Part shown: positions 26,982 to 35,900 of the stretch, piece after piece | How positions within the stretch are numbered: the stretch's first letter is position 1 | Layout of the letters: every line of letters begins with the position of its first letter | Source of the DNA: Xanthomonas populi | GTDB lineage: Bacteria > Pseudomonadota > Gammaproteobacteria > Xanthomonadales > Xanthomonadaceae | Reading direction: 5' to 3' | DNA: 55,932 bases | Assembly (NCBI RefSeq): GCF_002940065.1 | Contig: NZ_MDEJ01000008.1 | Coordinates: 1 to 55,932, forward strand | Translations under genes and position numbers: made by a program | The notes under the pieces: generated by a model | Told to the model about the DNA's origin: nothing | Seen by the model: only the letters and a program-made list of their open reading frames with translations | Database searches by the model: none

Positions 26982-28012
26982 ACATGCACCGCATCTGGCG
27001 CTTGGTGTTTGCACTGGCAATCGCGATGCTATGGCTGGCACCAAGCCAGCGTGCGCATGCCGACACCACGTGTACCGTCACGCTGGGCACGCCGTTGGCG
27101 TTCGGCAATGTGGCAGCCAATGGCACCACCGATGCGGTGGCAACGCTCAACGTCTCCTGCGCAACCGCCGCGCTTAGCGTCGCGGGCTATGCACAAGTGA
27201 GACTTTGCCTGGACCTAGGGCCGGGAAGCGCCAGCAGCGGGCTGTATGCGCCGCGCCGCATGCTCAACGCCACCAGCGATAGCCTGGACTTCCAGATCTA
27301 CAGCGAAGCAACGCGCACCCAGATCTGGGGAGCCACCGGGTCGGCGGCGCCCTCGCCGCGTACGTTGACGCTTTCCTACGGCGTTCCGGTGATCACCGGC
27401 GGCTCGCAAACGGCCACCATTACGCTGTACGGGCGCATTCCGGCCAGCCAGATCCTATCGGTCGGCAACCACACCAGCAGTTTCGGCGGTGCCGATACCG
27501 TGCTGCGCTACGCCTACAACGAGAGCATCATCGGCATCCCACCGCTACCGGGCAGTTGCACGGCCGGCAGCAGCGGTGCCAAGACCGCCAGCAACGCCTT
27601 CCCGTTCACCGCATCGGCCAACGTGCCGGCACGCTGTAATACCTATGTCACCACCGATCTGGATTTCGGCAGCATTGCCGGCACCATCGACACCGCCATC
27701 GACCGCAGCTCCACCATCAGCCTGTCGTGCACCAATCGCACCGCCTGGAACATCGGCCTGGGCGATGGCATCAATGCCACCGGCAGCATCCGCCGCATGC
27801 GCCACTCCAGCAGCGCCAATTACATCGCCTATGAGCTCTACAAAGACGTTGGCCGGGGCAGCCGTTGGGGCACCACGATCGGGCTCGAAACCCTCAGCGG
27901 CACCGGCACCGGCGTCGCCCAGACGGTGACCGTTTACGGCCGCGCACCTGCGCCACAACTCCCCATTGCGGGTGACTACAACGACACGGTGACCGTTTCT
28001 ATCACTTACTGA
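26978..28012 (+). CDS. Two-domain SCPU protein, CsuE-like tip adhesin candidate
   Basis: 344 residues from the ATG at 26978, whose ATGA overlaps the restored usher stop. A signal peptide (LAIAMLWLAPSQRAHA) is followed by two SCPU domains: one at about 28-190 (TTCTVTLGTPLAFGNVAANG ... ATITLYGRIPASQ) and one at about 205-344 (SANVPARCNTYVTTDLDFGS ... VTVSITY). Two-domain SCPU proteins occupy the pilus tip and mediate hydrophobic adhesion in the Acinetobacter Csu pilus (CsuE). Placement after the usher is the same as csuE. Translation may depend on ribosomes arriving from usher, so the frameshift upstream could reduce its expression. Confidence 0.85.
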   Translation: MNMHRIWRLVFALAIAMLWLAPSQRAHADTTCTVTLGTPLAFGNVAANGTTDAVATLNVSCATAALSVAGYAQVRLCLDLGPGSASSGLYAPRRMLNATSDSLDFQIYSEATRTQIWGATGSAAPSPRTLTLSYGVPVITGGSQTATITLYGRIPASQILSVGNHTSSFGGADTVLRYAYNESIIGIPPLPGSCTAGSSGAKTASNAFPFTASANVPARCNTYVTTDLDFGSIAGTIDTAIDRSSTISLSCTNRTAWNIGLGDGINATGSIRRMRHSSSANYIAYELYKDVGRGSRWGTTIGLETLSGTGTGVAQTVTVYGRAPAPQLPIAGDYNDTVTVSITY

Positions 28013-28061
28013 CAGTTAATAAAGTTCGCATCGGGGGCGTCGCTACTTGTTACGTCCTCCA

Positions 28062-28388
28062 ATGCAAACGATTGCCTTCATGATGCCGGTCACCCTTCTG
28101 AAGCGCCTGATGCTGCTTGCTCTGTTCTGCAGCGCGTCTGTGGCCAATGCCGCCACCAGTCGCGGCCCGGAAAATTTCACCCTGCACATCGGCTTGCGCC
28201 TGCTCAGCGGTTGCGAGTTGAGCACCACGCCGCCGCGCGCCAGCTGCTCCAGGGGCACGCCGATGGCGATCGCCCAGCCGGCCCGTGCCGCCGAAACGCC
28301 CGCCATCATCAGCACCGGCCAGGACGCCAGCGCACTGGCAGGCCCGGCGCCGGCCGCCGCCGCGCGCATCACCACGATCGCGTTTTGA
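28062..28388 (+). CDS. Small secreted protein of the pilus operon, possible truncated SCPU subunit
   Basis: 108 residues from the ATG at 28062, with a signal peptide (LMLLALFCSASVANA). The mature part starts ENFTLHIGLRLLSGCELSTT, which resembles the first strand and conserved Cys of SCPU subunits, and ends in ARITTIAF, resembling the last strand. The middle (about 50 residues, Pro/Ala-rich) is far too short for a full domain. An in-frame ATG at 28080 is an alternative start. It precedes a second chaperone gene by two bases, so it is probably that chaperone's partner. Function unassigned. Confidence 0.6.
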   Translation: MQTIAFMMPVTLLKRLMLLALFCSASVANAATSRGPENFTLHIGLRLLSGCELSTTPPRASCSRGTPMAIAQPARAAETPAIISTGQDASALAGPAPAAAARITTIAF

Positions 28389-28390
28389 CC

Positions 28391-29098
28391 ATGACCACGC
28401 GACGCTCCCTCCTTTGCTGGCTCGCGCTTGCTCTGGCCTGTGTCGCAGTCGATGGCGCGGCCATCGCCGCCGAGATCGCCATCGCACCGACCACCGCGCA
28501 TATCCCTGCCGATGGCGATCAGGCAACGGTCTGGCTTTACAACCAGGCCGCGCTGCCGTGGCGCGCCGAAGCCAAGCTCTACCGCTGGCGGCAAGAGGGC
28601 GAGCGCGAGGTGCTGGAGCCCGCCACCGGCGCCACGGTCAGCCCGAATCATTTCGAAATCCCGTCGCAAGGTCGCCAGCTGTTGCGGGTGATCCGGCTCG
28701 GCCCCAGCCCGGTGCAGACCGAAGACAGCTATCGACTGGTGGTGACACAACACGCCACCGGCGACGCAACCGAGTTGCTGCGTTATTCCACCCCGGTGTT
28801 TGCCCTGCCCAGCCAGCCCACCGAACCGCAGCCGGTGCTGCAAGCCAGCTTGTCCGGCCAGGGCAACGGACGCGCGCTGAGCGTGCACAATGCCGGGCTA
28901 AGCCATGCACGGCTGGCCGACCTGGCCTACATCGATGCCGGCGGCAACCGCCGCCACATCCGCGATGATCTGGCCGGTTACGTGTTGCCGGGCCAAACCC
29001 GGCAATGGGCACTGCCAGCCAACCTGCCCACCGGCAGCGGCCGCTTTGTGGCACGCATCAATAGCGACATCGAGACCACGCTGGCGCTTGAGCCGTGA
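28391..29098 (+). CDS. Second archaic pilus chaperone
   Basis: 235 residues with a signal peptide (LALALACVAVDGAAIA). PapD-like fold: EIAIAPTTAHIPADGDQATVW, then RQLLRVIRLGPSPVQTEDSYRLVV and the GYVLPGQTRQW motif that closely parallels GYVLPGQIMRW in the first chaperone, indicating duplication within the operon followed by divergence. It is the last gene of the pilus operon. Two chaperones for one usher suggest separate clients: the first for the major pilin, the second for the small or two-domain subunit. Confidence 0.85.
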   Translation: MTTRRSLLCWLALALACVAVDGAAIAAEIAIAPTTAHIPADGDQATVWLYNQAALPWRAEAKLYRWRQEGEREVLEPATGATVSPNHFEIPSQGRQLLRVIRLGPSPVQTEDSYRLVVTQHATGDATELLRYSTPVFALPSQPTEPQPVLQASLSGQGNGRALSVHNAGLSHARLADLAYIDAGGNRRHIRDDLAGYVLPGQTRQWALPANLPTGSGRFVARINSDIETTLALEP

Positions 29099-29198
29099 AT
29101 CGGGAATAGGGCAGTTTAGAGTGGCTGACGACACCGCTCAAACGCAGTATCGATGGCGACAAAGTGTTGGCTACACTCGCCTTCATTGACGCGTGGAG

Positions 29199-29536
29199 TG
29201 GTGTCGGAAATAGCAGTGACATTGGTCTGATCGAACCGAGCTGATCAGACCCGCACCTCATAGAACGGTGGCGCTGCATGCCTGCTCGCAACCATGCACA
29301 CGGCGATCTCCACTGGTCCTTGCCCGCCCACCGTCGCCGGACCTTACGCGGCATGGATGCAGCGTAAGAACCTGCATGGACGTACTTGCGGCGTGTCCCG
29401 CGATGGTGGGCGGGCAAGGGCCCTCCAGTCAATCAACGGATCAGCCGCCCTGCCCCCCGACGGATCTACACCTCCAATGGACCTCTCAAGGCGCCCAAGT
29501 GACTGAGCCTCAGTGCGGTTGGATGTTACCAAGCCG
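29199..29536 (-). repeat. ~335-bp dispersed element, copy 2 (inverted relative to copy 1), upstream of rpsB
   Basis: On the minus strand this repeats the 6317-6647 element: the right end GGCTTGGTAACATCC (29536 leftward) matches GGCTTGGAACATC in copy 1. CGCCTTGAGAGGTC (29495-29482), the core arms CCTTGCCCGCCCACC/GGTGGGCGGGCAAGG and the distal AATGTCACTGCTATTTCCG (to about 29199) also match. The inner CTTACGCGGCAT stem has one mismatch. It occupies most of the 719-base gap between the pilus operon and rpsB and ends six bases before the -35 of the rpsB promoter. No gene lies in it. Confidence 0.75.
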
Positions 29537-29541
29537 GCCAA

Positions 29542-29571
29542 TTGTGCAGACGCGCATTGGCCGGCTATACT
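29542..29571 (+). promoter_or_regulatory. Sigma-70 type promoter of rpsB-tsf
   Basis: TTGTGC (29542-29547), 18 bases, then TATACT (29566-29571), close to consensus in an otherwise GC-rich region. Transcription would start around 29578, giving an rpsB leader of about 240 bases, which fits a regulated ribosomal-protein leader. Confidence 0.6.
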
Positions 29572-29610
29572 CCTCACGCTGTTTTGCGCCTTTACGCATT
29601 GCGTCGTTCA

Positions 29611-29772
29611 CGTCGGACGTCACCGACGAATTCTCACCTGCCGCCGCCATCCGTGCCGGGGTGCCCTGCGAGGGGTTCGACACGGAGGCGACAGGGAAGC
29701 CCAACCCCGGAATCGTTTGTGCGTTCGATGCGAGTCCCTCGCAAAAGCCCGCACATCCATGTGCGGATTTTT
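29611..29772 (+). promoter_or_regulatory. Structured rpsB leader ending in an intrinsic-terminator-like hairpin
   Basis: Several stems can be drawn: CGTCGG/CCGACG (29611-29628); CCGGGGT/ACCCCGG closing 29656-29710; TGCGAG/CTCGCA (29729-29743 region); and CCGCACA-TCCA-TGTGCGG (29749-29766) followed by ATTTTT. TGCGAGGG near 29666 could instead pair with CCCTCGCA near 29736, so alternative folds are possible. E. coli rpsB-tsf is autoregulated by protein S2 acting on its leader; a terminator inside the leader would point to premature termination as a control step here, or to a short stand-alone RNA. The fold is judged by eye. Confidence 0.55.
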
Positions 29773-29817
29773 AAACAACAGCCGCGCACGGCGATTCCGC
29801 TACCAGGAGTTACTTCA

Positions 29818-30654
29818 ATGCCCCAAGTCACCATGCGTCAGATGCTGGAAGCAGGCGTCCATTTCGGCCACCAGTGCCGTTATTGGAACCCGATGATGGC
29901 GCCTTACATCTTCGGCGCGCGCGGCAAGATCCACATCATCAACCTCGAGAAGACCGTTCCGCTCTTCAACGACGCGATGAACTATCTGTCCTCGATCGCT
30001 CAGAAGCGCGGCACCATCCTGTTCCTTGGCACCAAGCGCAGCGCGCGCGAGTCCATCAAGGAAGAAGCCGAGCGTTGCGGCATGCCGTTCATGACCCAGC
30101 GCTGGCTGGGCGGCACCCTGACCAACTTCCGCACCGTCAAGCAGTCGGTTGCCCGCCTGAAGGAACTGGAAGCGGCCGAGACAGATGGCACCTTCGATAA
30201 GCTGGTCAAGCACGAAGTGCTGGGCCTGCGTCGCGAGCGCGAGAAGCTGGACGCCTCGCTGGGCGGCATCAAGGAAATGAACCGCCTGCCCGACGCGATC
30301 TTCGTGATCGACATCGGCCACGAAGACATCGCCATCAAGGAAGCCAAGAAGCTCGGCATCCCGGTGATCGCCGTGGTCGACACCAACTACAACCCTAACC
30401 TGGTCGACTACGCCATCCCGGGTAACGACGACGCCATCCGCGCCGTGCAGCTGTACGCACGCGCCGCCGCCGACGCCGTGCTGGAAGGCAAGGCCGCTGC
30501 GCCGAACTCCGCATCCGTGCGCGAAGAAGAGTTTTCGGCCGACTCCGCCGACGAAGGCAAGGGCCGTCGCGCTCCGGCCAAGAAGGCTGAGAAGACCGAG
30601 AAGAAGGCTGACGCTACCGCCGCCGCTGCTCCTGCTGTTCCTGCTGCCGAGTAA
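29818..30654 (+). CDS. rpsB: 30S ribosomal protein S2
   Basis: 278 residues from the ATG at 29818, preceded by CAGGAG. Conserved S2 segments: [88 protein letters not shown] and [12 protein letters not shown]2 binds late to the 30S subunit and is needed for S1 docking. The C-terminal 40 residues are an Ala/Lys/Glu-rich tail ([20 protein letters not shown]) beyond the E. coli length of 241, as in other Xanthomonadaceae-like sequences. Operon with tsf. Confidence 0.98.
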   Translation: MPQVTMRQMLEAGVHFGHQCRYWNPMMAPYIFGARGKIHIINLEKTVPLFNDAMNYLSSIAQKRGTILFLGTKRSARESIKEEAERCGMPFMTQRWLGGTLTNFRTVKQSVARLKELEAAETDGTFDKLVKHEVLGLRREREKLDASLGGIKEMNRLPDAIFVIDIGHEDIAIKEAKKLGIPVIAVVDTNYNPNLVDYAIPGNDDAIRAVQLYARAAADAVLEGKAAAPNSASVREEEFSADSADEGKGRRAPAKKAEKTEKKADATAAAAPAVPAAE

Positions 30655-30824
30655 TCGGCCTGCAATGCGGCCGCACCATGCTGTGCGGCCGCAGCCCCGA
30701 CGGAACCATGGCGTCCCGTCGCTCGGGCCACTGAAGACATCTACGGGGGCGGCCAGCACGCTGCGCCGTCTCCTAATTGGCGGAACATCTCCGCCGCATG
30801 CATTCGTCCAAACGAGGTAATTCC

Positions 30825-31703
30825 ATGGAAATCACTGCTTCCCTGGTCAAGGAACTGCGCGAGCGCACTGGCGCCGGCATGATGGAGTGCAAGAAGGCAC
30901 TCGTCGAAAACGCGGGTAACATCGACGCCGCTGCCGAATGGCTGCGCAAGTCGGGTCTGGCCAAGGCCGACAAGAAGGCCGACCGCGTTGCCGCCGAAGG
31001 CCGCATCGCCACCGTACAGGCTGGCGGCAAGGCGGTGCTGGTCGAAATCAATTCCGAGACCGACTTCGTCGCCAAGGACGAGAATTTTCTGGCCTTCACC
31101 GAGACCGTGGCCACCGCCGCGTTGCACTCGGAGGCAGCCGATGCCGAAGCGCTGAAGAGCGTCAAACTCGACAGCGGCGAGACCATCGAAGAACGTCGCG
31201 CTGCGGTCATCGCCAAGGTCGGCGAGAACCTGCAGGTGCGTCGCCTGGTCCGTATCGACAGCGCCAACAACGTTGCGGCCTACGTGCACGGTGGCCGCAT
31301 CGGCGTGCTGGTCGAGCTGAAGGGTGGCGACATCGAACTGGCACGCGGCATCGCCATGCACATCGCTGCGATGAATCCGCCGCACGTCAAGGCGTCCGAT
31401 GTTCCGGCCGAGTTCGTTGCAAAGGAAAAGGAAATCGAACTGGCCAAGATGTCCGAGAAGGACAAGTCCAAGCCGGCCGACATCCTGGAAAAGATCATCA
31501 GCGGCAAGATCAGCAAGATCATCAACGAAGTGACGCTGTACGGTCAGCCGTACGTACTGAACACCGACCAGACCGTCGAGCAGGCCGTCAAGGCTGCCGG
31601 TGCAGAGGTGATCGGCTTCCAGCGCCTGGCCGTTGGCGAAGGCATCGAGAAGGTGGTGGAAGACTACGCCGCCGAAGTGATGAAGCAGGCCGGCCTGGCC
31701 TGA
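30825..31703 (+). CDS. tsf: Elongation factor Ts
   Basis: 292 residues. It is the guanine-nucleotide exchange factor for EF-Tu. The N-terminal UBA-like domain [24 protein letters not shown] and the EF-Tu-contacting [10 protein letters not shown] motif are clear; the core domain carries [12 protein letters not shown] and [12 protein letters not shown]. The start at 30825 is chosen from homology, with GAGGTAA upstream. It follows rpsB by 170 bases and is closed by a strong terminator. Confidence 0.98.
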   Translation: MEITASLVKELRERTGAGMMECKKALVENAGNIDAAAEWLRKSGLAKADKKADRVAAEGRIATVQAGGKAVLVEINSETDFVAKDENFLAFTETVATAALHSEAADAEALKSVKLDSGETIEERRAAVIAKVGENLQVRRLVRIDSANNVAAYVHGGRIGVLVELKGGDIELARGIAMHIAAMNPPHVKASDVPAEFVAKEKEIELAKMSEKDKSKPADILEKIISGKISKIINEVTLYGQPYVLNTDQTVEQAVKAAGAEVIGFQRLAVGEGIEKVVEDYAAEVMKQAGLA

Positions 31704-31721
31704 TTTTCCGCAACCGTTGAC

Positions 31722-31754
31722 GAAAAAAGCCGCGGCTCGCTGCGGCTCTTTTCG
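31722..31754 (+). terminator. Rho-independent terminator after tsf
   Basis: AAAAAAGCCGC-GGCTCGCT-GCGGCTCTTTT: a GC-rich stem (AGCCGC/GCGGCT) flanked by A- and T-runs, 19 bases after the tsf stop. It ends the rpsB-tsf unit; the A-run makes it potentially bidirectional. Confidence 0.75.
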
Positions 31755-31777
31755 TTCCAGGCAACGCACTGCGACGC

Positions 31778-31921
31778 AGAGCAGCCAACAAAACGTGGCG
31801 AGCTGTCGTCAAGTTGGGCGCGGACGGCGCGCTCAGGATCCCAGTGCACACGTGGTACATGCCGCACCGAGCACCGGCCGCGCCCGTCTGGCGGTGAGCG
31901 CAGTCGTTTATTAGCCGATCG
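31778..31921 (+). mobile_element. 144-bp MITE-like element, copy A
   Basis: Same length and about 75-80 percent similar by eye to 55408-55551. Shared blocks include AACAAAACGT, GCGGACGGCGCGCTCAG, GTGGTACATGCCG and CGAGCACCGGCCGCGCCCG. Its ends (AGAGCAGCCAACAAAAC on the left, CGTTTATTAGCCGATC on the right) are decayed versions of the perfect terminal repeats of copy B, so this copy is older. It carries no coding capacity and sits between tsf and the HDOD-GGDEF gene. Confidence 0.7.
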
Positions 31922-32009
31922 AATAGCCGATCTAAATGAACGTCCCGCCCGCGCGCCGCTTATTCGGCGAACCCGGCTGTATGCTTGCAACAAACGACGG
32001 CGATGAATC

Positions 32010-33533
32010 ATGCAACCAGACCTCCAAGCCGCCCTGCACTACTGCCGCAACCTGCCATCGCCTCCGGGCGTCGCGCTGCGCATCATCGAACTTGCGCAAG
32101 ACCCAGACGTGGACATGACCACCACGACCAATGTCATCGGCATGGACATGGCATTGAGCGCACGCATGATGCGCGTGGCCAATTCGCCGCTGTATGCCAG
32201 CCGTCGCCGCATCGACAACCTCGGCCAGGCGCTGACCATGCTCGGCCTCAACGCCACCTTGAGTCTGGCACTGGGATTTTCGATGGTGCATGGCGTGCGC
32301 AGCACCTTCACTGCGCATCCGCTGCACGATCGTATCTGGCGTCGTGCCGGCTTGTGTGCACTGGCCAGCCGCATCCTCGGGCAGGCCTACGGCATCCGCA
32401 AACCCGAAGAATTGATGCTGGCCGGCCTGCTGCAGGACATCGGCAAGCTTGCCCTGCTGCAAGGCGCACCGGCGCTGTATGCGCCGCTGCTGGAACAAGC
32501 GCCAGACAACACCTCGCTGCTGAAAGCAGAACGCGAGCACCTGGGCGCGACCCACGCCGAAGTCGGTGCCTGGCTTGCGCATCAATGGCAGTTGCCGCCG
32601 TATCTGCAGAACGCGATCGCGCAAAGCGAACAAGAGCCGGCCAGCCTGGAACCGTTCATGGCCTGTGTCGCGCTGTCCGGGCGACTGGCCGATATCTGGC
32701 AGTCGGCCAGCGCGGTCACCGCCACCGAACACGCGCAGCAGCAGGCCCAGCAGGTGTTGGAGCTGGACGCAGAACGCTTCGAAAAAGTGATCGAACGCAT
32801 CGCAGAATCGCTGCCCGAACTGGAAGCCTTGTTCGACATCCGCGTGCCGCAGCCGGAGCACATCCAGATGATCTTCGAGCAGGCGCGCGAGTTGGCGATG
32901 CTGCGCAGCCTGCGCGAGTTGCAGGATGTGGCCCAAGCGCGCAGGCACGCCGACGAATCTGAAAACCGCATGCGTCATCTGGCCGAACAGGCCAACCGCG
33001 ACGCACTCACCGGCGTGTTCAATCGGCATCAGCTCGGCACTGCGCTCGAGCACGAATTCGAGCTTGCCTCGCGCCAGAGCTGGCCGCTGTCGATCGCCTT
33101 CATCGATCTGGACGACTTCAAGCGCGTCAACGATGCGCATGGCCATCTGATCGGCGATGAAGTGCTGCGCAACTTCGCGCAGACACTGCAGCGCATGGTG
33201 CGTACCAGCGATCTGGTCGCACGCTATGGCGGTGAAGAATTTCTGGTGATCCTGCCCAACACTGCAGCCGAAGCAGCGTTGATGGCGATCGAGCGCATCC
33301 TGGTCGAAACCGCACGCACGCCGATGGCGCAATTGCAGAGCGGACCACTGCATATCACCTTCTCCGCAGGACTGGCCACGCATGGCGGCGGCGACCGCCA
33401 GTTCGAGAGCATCGAGCATTTATTGCACGCTGCCGACAGCACGCTGTATCGCTCCAAGCATCACGGCCGCAACCGTGTCACCGCCTACGATGCGACCGAT
33501 GTACCGGCACCGCAGCCACCGCGCGCGCACTGA
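32010..33533 (+). CDS. HDOD-GGDEF protein, probable diguanylate cyclase
   Basis: 507 residues, no membrane segments. Residues about 15-205 form an HDOD domain (LPSPPGVALRIIELAQDPDV, ARMMRVANSPLYASRRRIDN, LAGLLQDIGKLALL), a non-catalytic HD-like signalling module. A coiled linker (about 285-330) leads to a GGDEF domain from about 331 (DALTGVFNRHQ) with metal Asp366 in IDLDDFK, the active-site GGEEF at 407-411, and an RxxD inhibitory site (Arg398-Asp401) five residues before it, so both c-di-GMP synthesis and product inhibition are expected. It is inserted between tsf and pyrH, which are usually neighbours, with a MITE-like element just upstream. The signal sensed by the HDOD part is unknown. 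Confidence 0.88.
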   Translation: MQPDLQAALHYCRNLPSPPGVALRIIELAQDPDVDMTTTTNVIGMDMALSARMMRVANSPLYASRRRIDNLGQALTMLGLNATLSLALGFSMVHGVRSTFTAHPLHDRIWRRAGLCALASRILGQAYGIRKPEELMLAGLLQDIGKLALLQGAPALYAPLLEQAPDNTSLLKAEREHLGATHAEVGAWLAHQWQLPPYLQNAIAQSEQEPASLEPFMACVALSGRLADIWQSASAVTATEHAQQQAQQVLELDAERFEKVIERIAESLPELEALFDIRVPQPEHIQMIFEQARELAMLRSLRELQDVAQARRHADESENRMRHLAEQANRDALTGVFNRHQLGTALEHEFELASRQSWPLSIAFIDLDDFKRVNDAHGHLIGDEVLRNFAQTLQRMVRTSDLVARYGGEEFLVILPNTAAEAALMAIERILVETARTPMAQLQSGPLHITFSAGLATHGGGDRQFESIEHLLHAADSTLYRSKHHGRNRVTAYDATDVPAPQPPRAH

Positions 33534-33638
33534 GCAACGCATCACGTCACCACCGACAAGCGAATTTTTACCACGCCCGGTGACAGGCTTCCGCTAGACT
33601 TGCCGGCGTTTGCCGATTCCCCACACCGAGGTTTCCCC

Positions 33639-34361
33639 ATGTCTGCACTTCCCTATCGTCGCATTCTTCTCAAACTTTCCGGGGAGGCGCTGATGGGAGA
33701 CGGGGATTACGGCATCGACCCCAAAGTCATCAATCGCCTCGCCCATGAAGTGATCGAAGCGCAGCAAGCCGGCGCGCAGGTTGCGCTGGTAATTGGCGGC
33801 GGCAACATCTTTCGCGGCGCCGGCCTGGCCGCCAGCGGCATGGACCGCGTCACCGGCGACCACATGGGCATGCTCGCCACCGTGATCAACGCACTGGCGA
33901 TGCAGGACGCGTTGGAAAAGCTCGGCGCCAAGGTGCGCGTGATGAGCGCCATCAAGATCAACGATGTCTGCGAAGACTTCATCCGCCGTCGCGCGATCCG
34001 TCATCTGGAAAAGGGCCGCATCGCGATCTTCGCCGCCGGCACCGGCAATCCGTTCTTCACGACCGACTCGGGCGCGGCGCTGCGCGCGATCGAGATCGGC
34101 GCCGACCTGCTGCTCAAGGCAACCAAGGTCGACGGCGTGTACGACAAGGACCCGAAGAAGCACCCCGATGCGGTGCGTTACGACAGCCTGACCTACGACC
34201 AGGTCATCATGCAGGGCCTGGAAGTGATGGACACCGCCGCCTTCGCCCTGGCACGCGACAGCGACCTGCCGCTGCGCATCTTCGGCATGAGCGAGCCCGG
34301 CGTGCTGCTGCGCATTCTGCATGGCGAGCAGATCGGCACGCTGGTTCAGGGCCGTAGCTGA
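33639..34361 (+). CDS. pyrH: Uridylate kinase
   Basis: 240 residues, amino-acid-kinase fold, phosphorylates UMP to UDP. Conserved: [74 protein letters not shown] and [17 protein letters not shown]. The start at 33639 is chosen by homology; codons from 33600 lack it. It begins the pyrH-frr-uppS-cdsA-dxr-rseP-bamA series. Confidence 0.97.
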   Translation: MSALPYRRILLKLSGEALMGDGDYGIDPKVINRLAHEVIEAQQAGAQVALVIGGGNIFRGAGLAASGMDRVTGDHMGMLATVINALAMQDALEKLGAKVRVMSAIKINDVCEDFIRRRAIRHLEKGRIAIFAAGTGNPFFTTDSGAALRAIEIGADLLLKATKVDGVYDKDPKKHPDAVRYDSLTYDQVIMQGLEVMDTAAFALARDSDLPLRIFGMSEPGVLLRILHGEQIGTLVQGRS

Positions 34362-34532
34362 GGTAGGGAATCGGGATTGGGAAATCGGGGATCGTAAAGC
34401 GCAGCGCCAGGGACTGGGACTGGGTTGACGCCTGACCGATAGCGGCTCCCGGTGTGAAGCGGCGCCACGGGTGAACCGGCTGCGCAGGACTCTGCCAGCC
34501 GGCAAGTCTCAAAACGCAGTCCCGGCTATAAT
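34362..34532 (+). promoter_or_regulatory. pyrH-frr gap with GGGAATCGGG-type repeat and a frr -10 element
   Basis: The first 30 bases (GGGAATCGGGATTGGGAAAT) belong to the same dispersed repeat family found at the ends of lpxB. A consensus TATAAT (34527-34532), set within the palindrome CCCGGC-TATAAT-CCCGGG, lies 32 bases before frr; the -35 is poor. It could be a secondary promoter for frr and the envelope genes. Confidence 0.45.
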
Positions 34533-34563
34533 CCCGGGATTCAGCTCCACACGGATTCCGGCG

Positions 34564-35121
34564 ATGCTCAACCAGATCAAACAAGACGCGCTCACGCGCA
34601 TGACCAAGAGCATCGATGCTCTGCGCCATTCCCTGACCACCGTGCGCACCGGCCGCGCCTCTCCGGCGCTGCTGGACAACATCAAGGTGAAGGCATACGG
34701 CACTGACACCCCCCTCAATCAGGTCGCCAGCATCAGCGTCTCCGAAGGCCGCTCGCTGGTCATTAGCCTGTTCGACAAGGGCATGATCAAGGACGTCGAA
34801 AAAGCGATTTATGCCTCGGATCTGGGCCTGACCCCGACCGTAGTGGGTACCGTGATCCGTCTGAACCTGCCGCCGCTGACCGAGGAGCGCCGCAAGGAGC
34901 TCAGCAAGTCCGTGCATGGCGAAGGCGAAGACAGCAAGGTGTCCATCCGCAACATCCGTCGCGATGCCAACCAGCAGATCAAGGATCTGCTCAAGGACAA
35001 GGCGGTCACCGAAGACGAAGCGCGCAGCGCCGAAGACGACATCCAGAAGCTCACCGACAAGGCCATCAAGGATGTGGATGAGGTCGTCAAGGGCAAGGAA
35101 CAGGAACTGATGACGGTCTGA
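34564..35121 (+). CDS. frr: Ribosome recycling factor
   Basis: 185 residues, exactly the family length. It splits post-termination ribosomes together with EF-G. Conserved: [46 protein letters not shown] and [17 protein letters not shown]. Followed after two bases by uppS, so the two genes are co-transcribed. Confidence 0.97.
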   Translation: MLNQIKQDALTRMTKSIDALRHSLTTVRTGRASPALLDNIKVKAYGTDTPLNQVASISVSEGRSLVISLFDKGMIKDVEKAIYASDLGLTPTVVGTVIRLNLPPLTEERRKELSKSVHGEGEDSKVSIRNIRRDANQQIKDLLKDKAVTEDEARSAEDDIQKLTDKAIKDVDEVVKGKEQELMTV

Positions 35122-35123
35122 TC

Positions 35124-35900
35124 GTGGCATCGCCTGCCATGCATCCAGAACCCTCCGCTGCGGCCGTGCCACGCCACATTGCCATCATCATGGATGGCAA
35201 CGGGCGTTGGGCGCAGCGTCGGCTACGTCCGCGCATGATCGGTCATCGCGCGGGCGCGCGCGCGGTCAATCGCACCATCGATTTCTGCCTGGAAAAAGGC
35301 GTCTCCGCACTCACCCTGTTTGCGTTCTCCAGCGAAAACTGGGGGCGCCCGCAGGAGGAAGTCGACGCGCTGATGAAGTTGTTCCTGCATGCGCTCGATC
35401 GCGAGGTCGACGAACTGCAACGGCGTGGCGTGCAAGTGCGCTTCATCGGCGATCGCAGCCGCTTTGACGCGCAGCTGCGCGAGCGCATGGCCGGCGCCGA
35501 ACGCATCACCGCCACCAACTCGCGCCTTGTATTGAGCATTGCCGCCAGCTACGGCGGCCGCCAGGACATCGCGCTGGCCGCACGTGCGCTGGCCGAAGAA
35601 GTGGCTGCCGGTCGCCTGCAGCCGCAGCAGATCGACGAAGCCCTGCTGGCCAGCCGGATCGCATTGGCCGACCTGCCGGCGCCGGATCTGTTCATCCGCA
35701 CCGGTGGCGACACCCGCATCAGCAATTTCCTGTTGTGGCAGCTTGCCTACACCGAACTGTGGTTCACCGAAACCCTGTGGCCGGAGTTCGATGCCACTGT
35801 GCTGCAGCAGGCACTGAACGACTACGCCGGGCGCGAACGTCGCTTCGGCCTGATCAGCGCCCAGATCGCCGACAAGGCGACTGAGAGCTCCTCCGCATGA
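35124..35900 (+). CDS. uppS: Undecaprenyl diphosphate synthase (cis-prenyltransferase)
   Basis: 258 residues if the GTG at 35124 is used, 253 from the ATG at 35139; neither has a clear Shine-Dalgarno, so the start is open. It makes the C55 carrier lipid for peptidoglycan and O-antigen. Conserved: [14 protein letters not shown] (catalytic Asp), [24 protein letters not shown] and [20 protein letters not shown]. Its stop overlaps the cdsA start (ATGA). Confidence 0.96.
   Translation: MASPAMHPEPSAAAVPRHIAIIMDGNGRWAQRRLRPRMIGHRAGARAVNRTIDFCLEKGVSALTLFAFSSENWGRPQEEVDALMKLFLHALDREVDELQRRGVQVRFIGDRSRFDAQLRERMAGAERITATNSRLVLSIAASYGGRQDIALAARALAEEVAAGRLQPQQIDEALLASRIALADLPAPDLFIRTGGDTRISNFLLWQLAYTELWFTETLWPEFDATVLQQALNDYAGRERRFGLISAQIADKATESSSA

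Noticed and set aside
26693-27177. C-terminal extension of the usher frame beyond 26692
   Set aside because: Arg/Cys/Ser-rich nonsense overlapping the next gene; the true usher C-terminus lies in the neighbouring frame.
29542-29817. The first codons of a longer rpsB frame (from 29542)
   Set aside because: The region overlaps the promoter and structured leader; S2 homology begins at 29818 behind CAGGAG.
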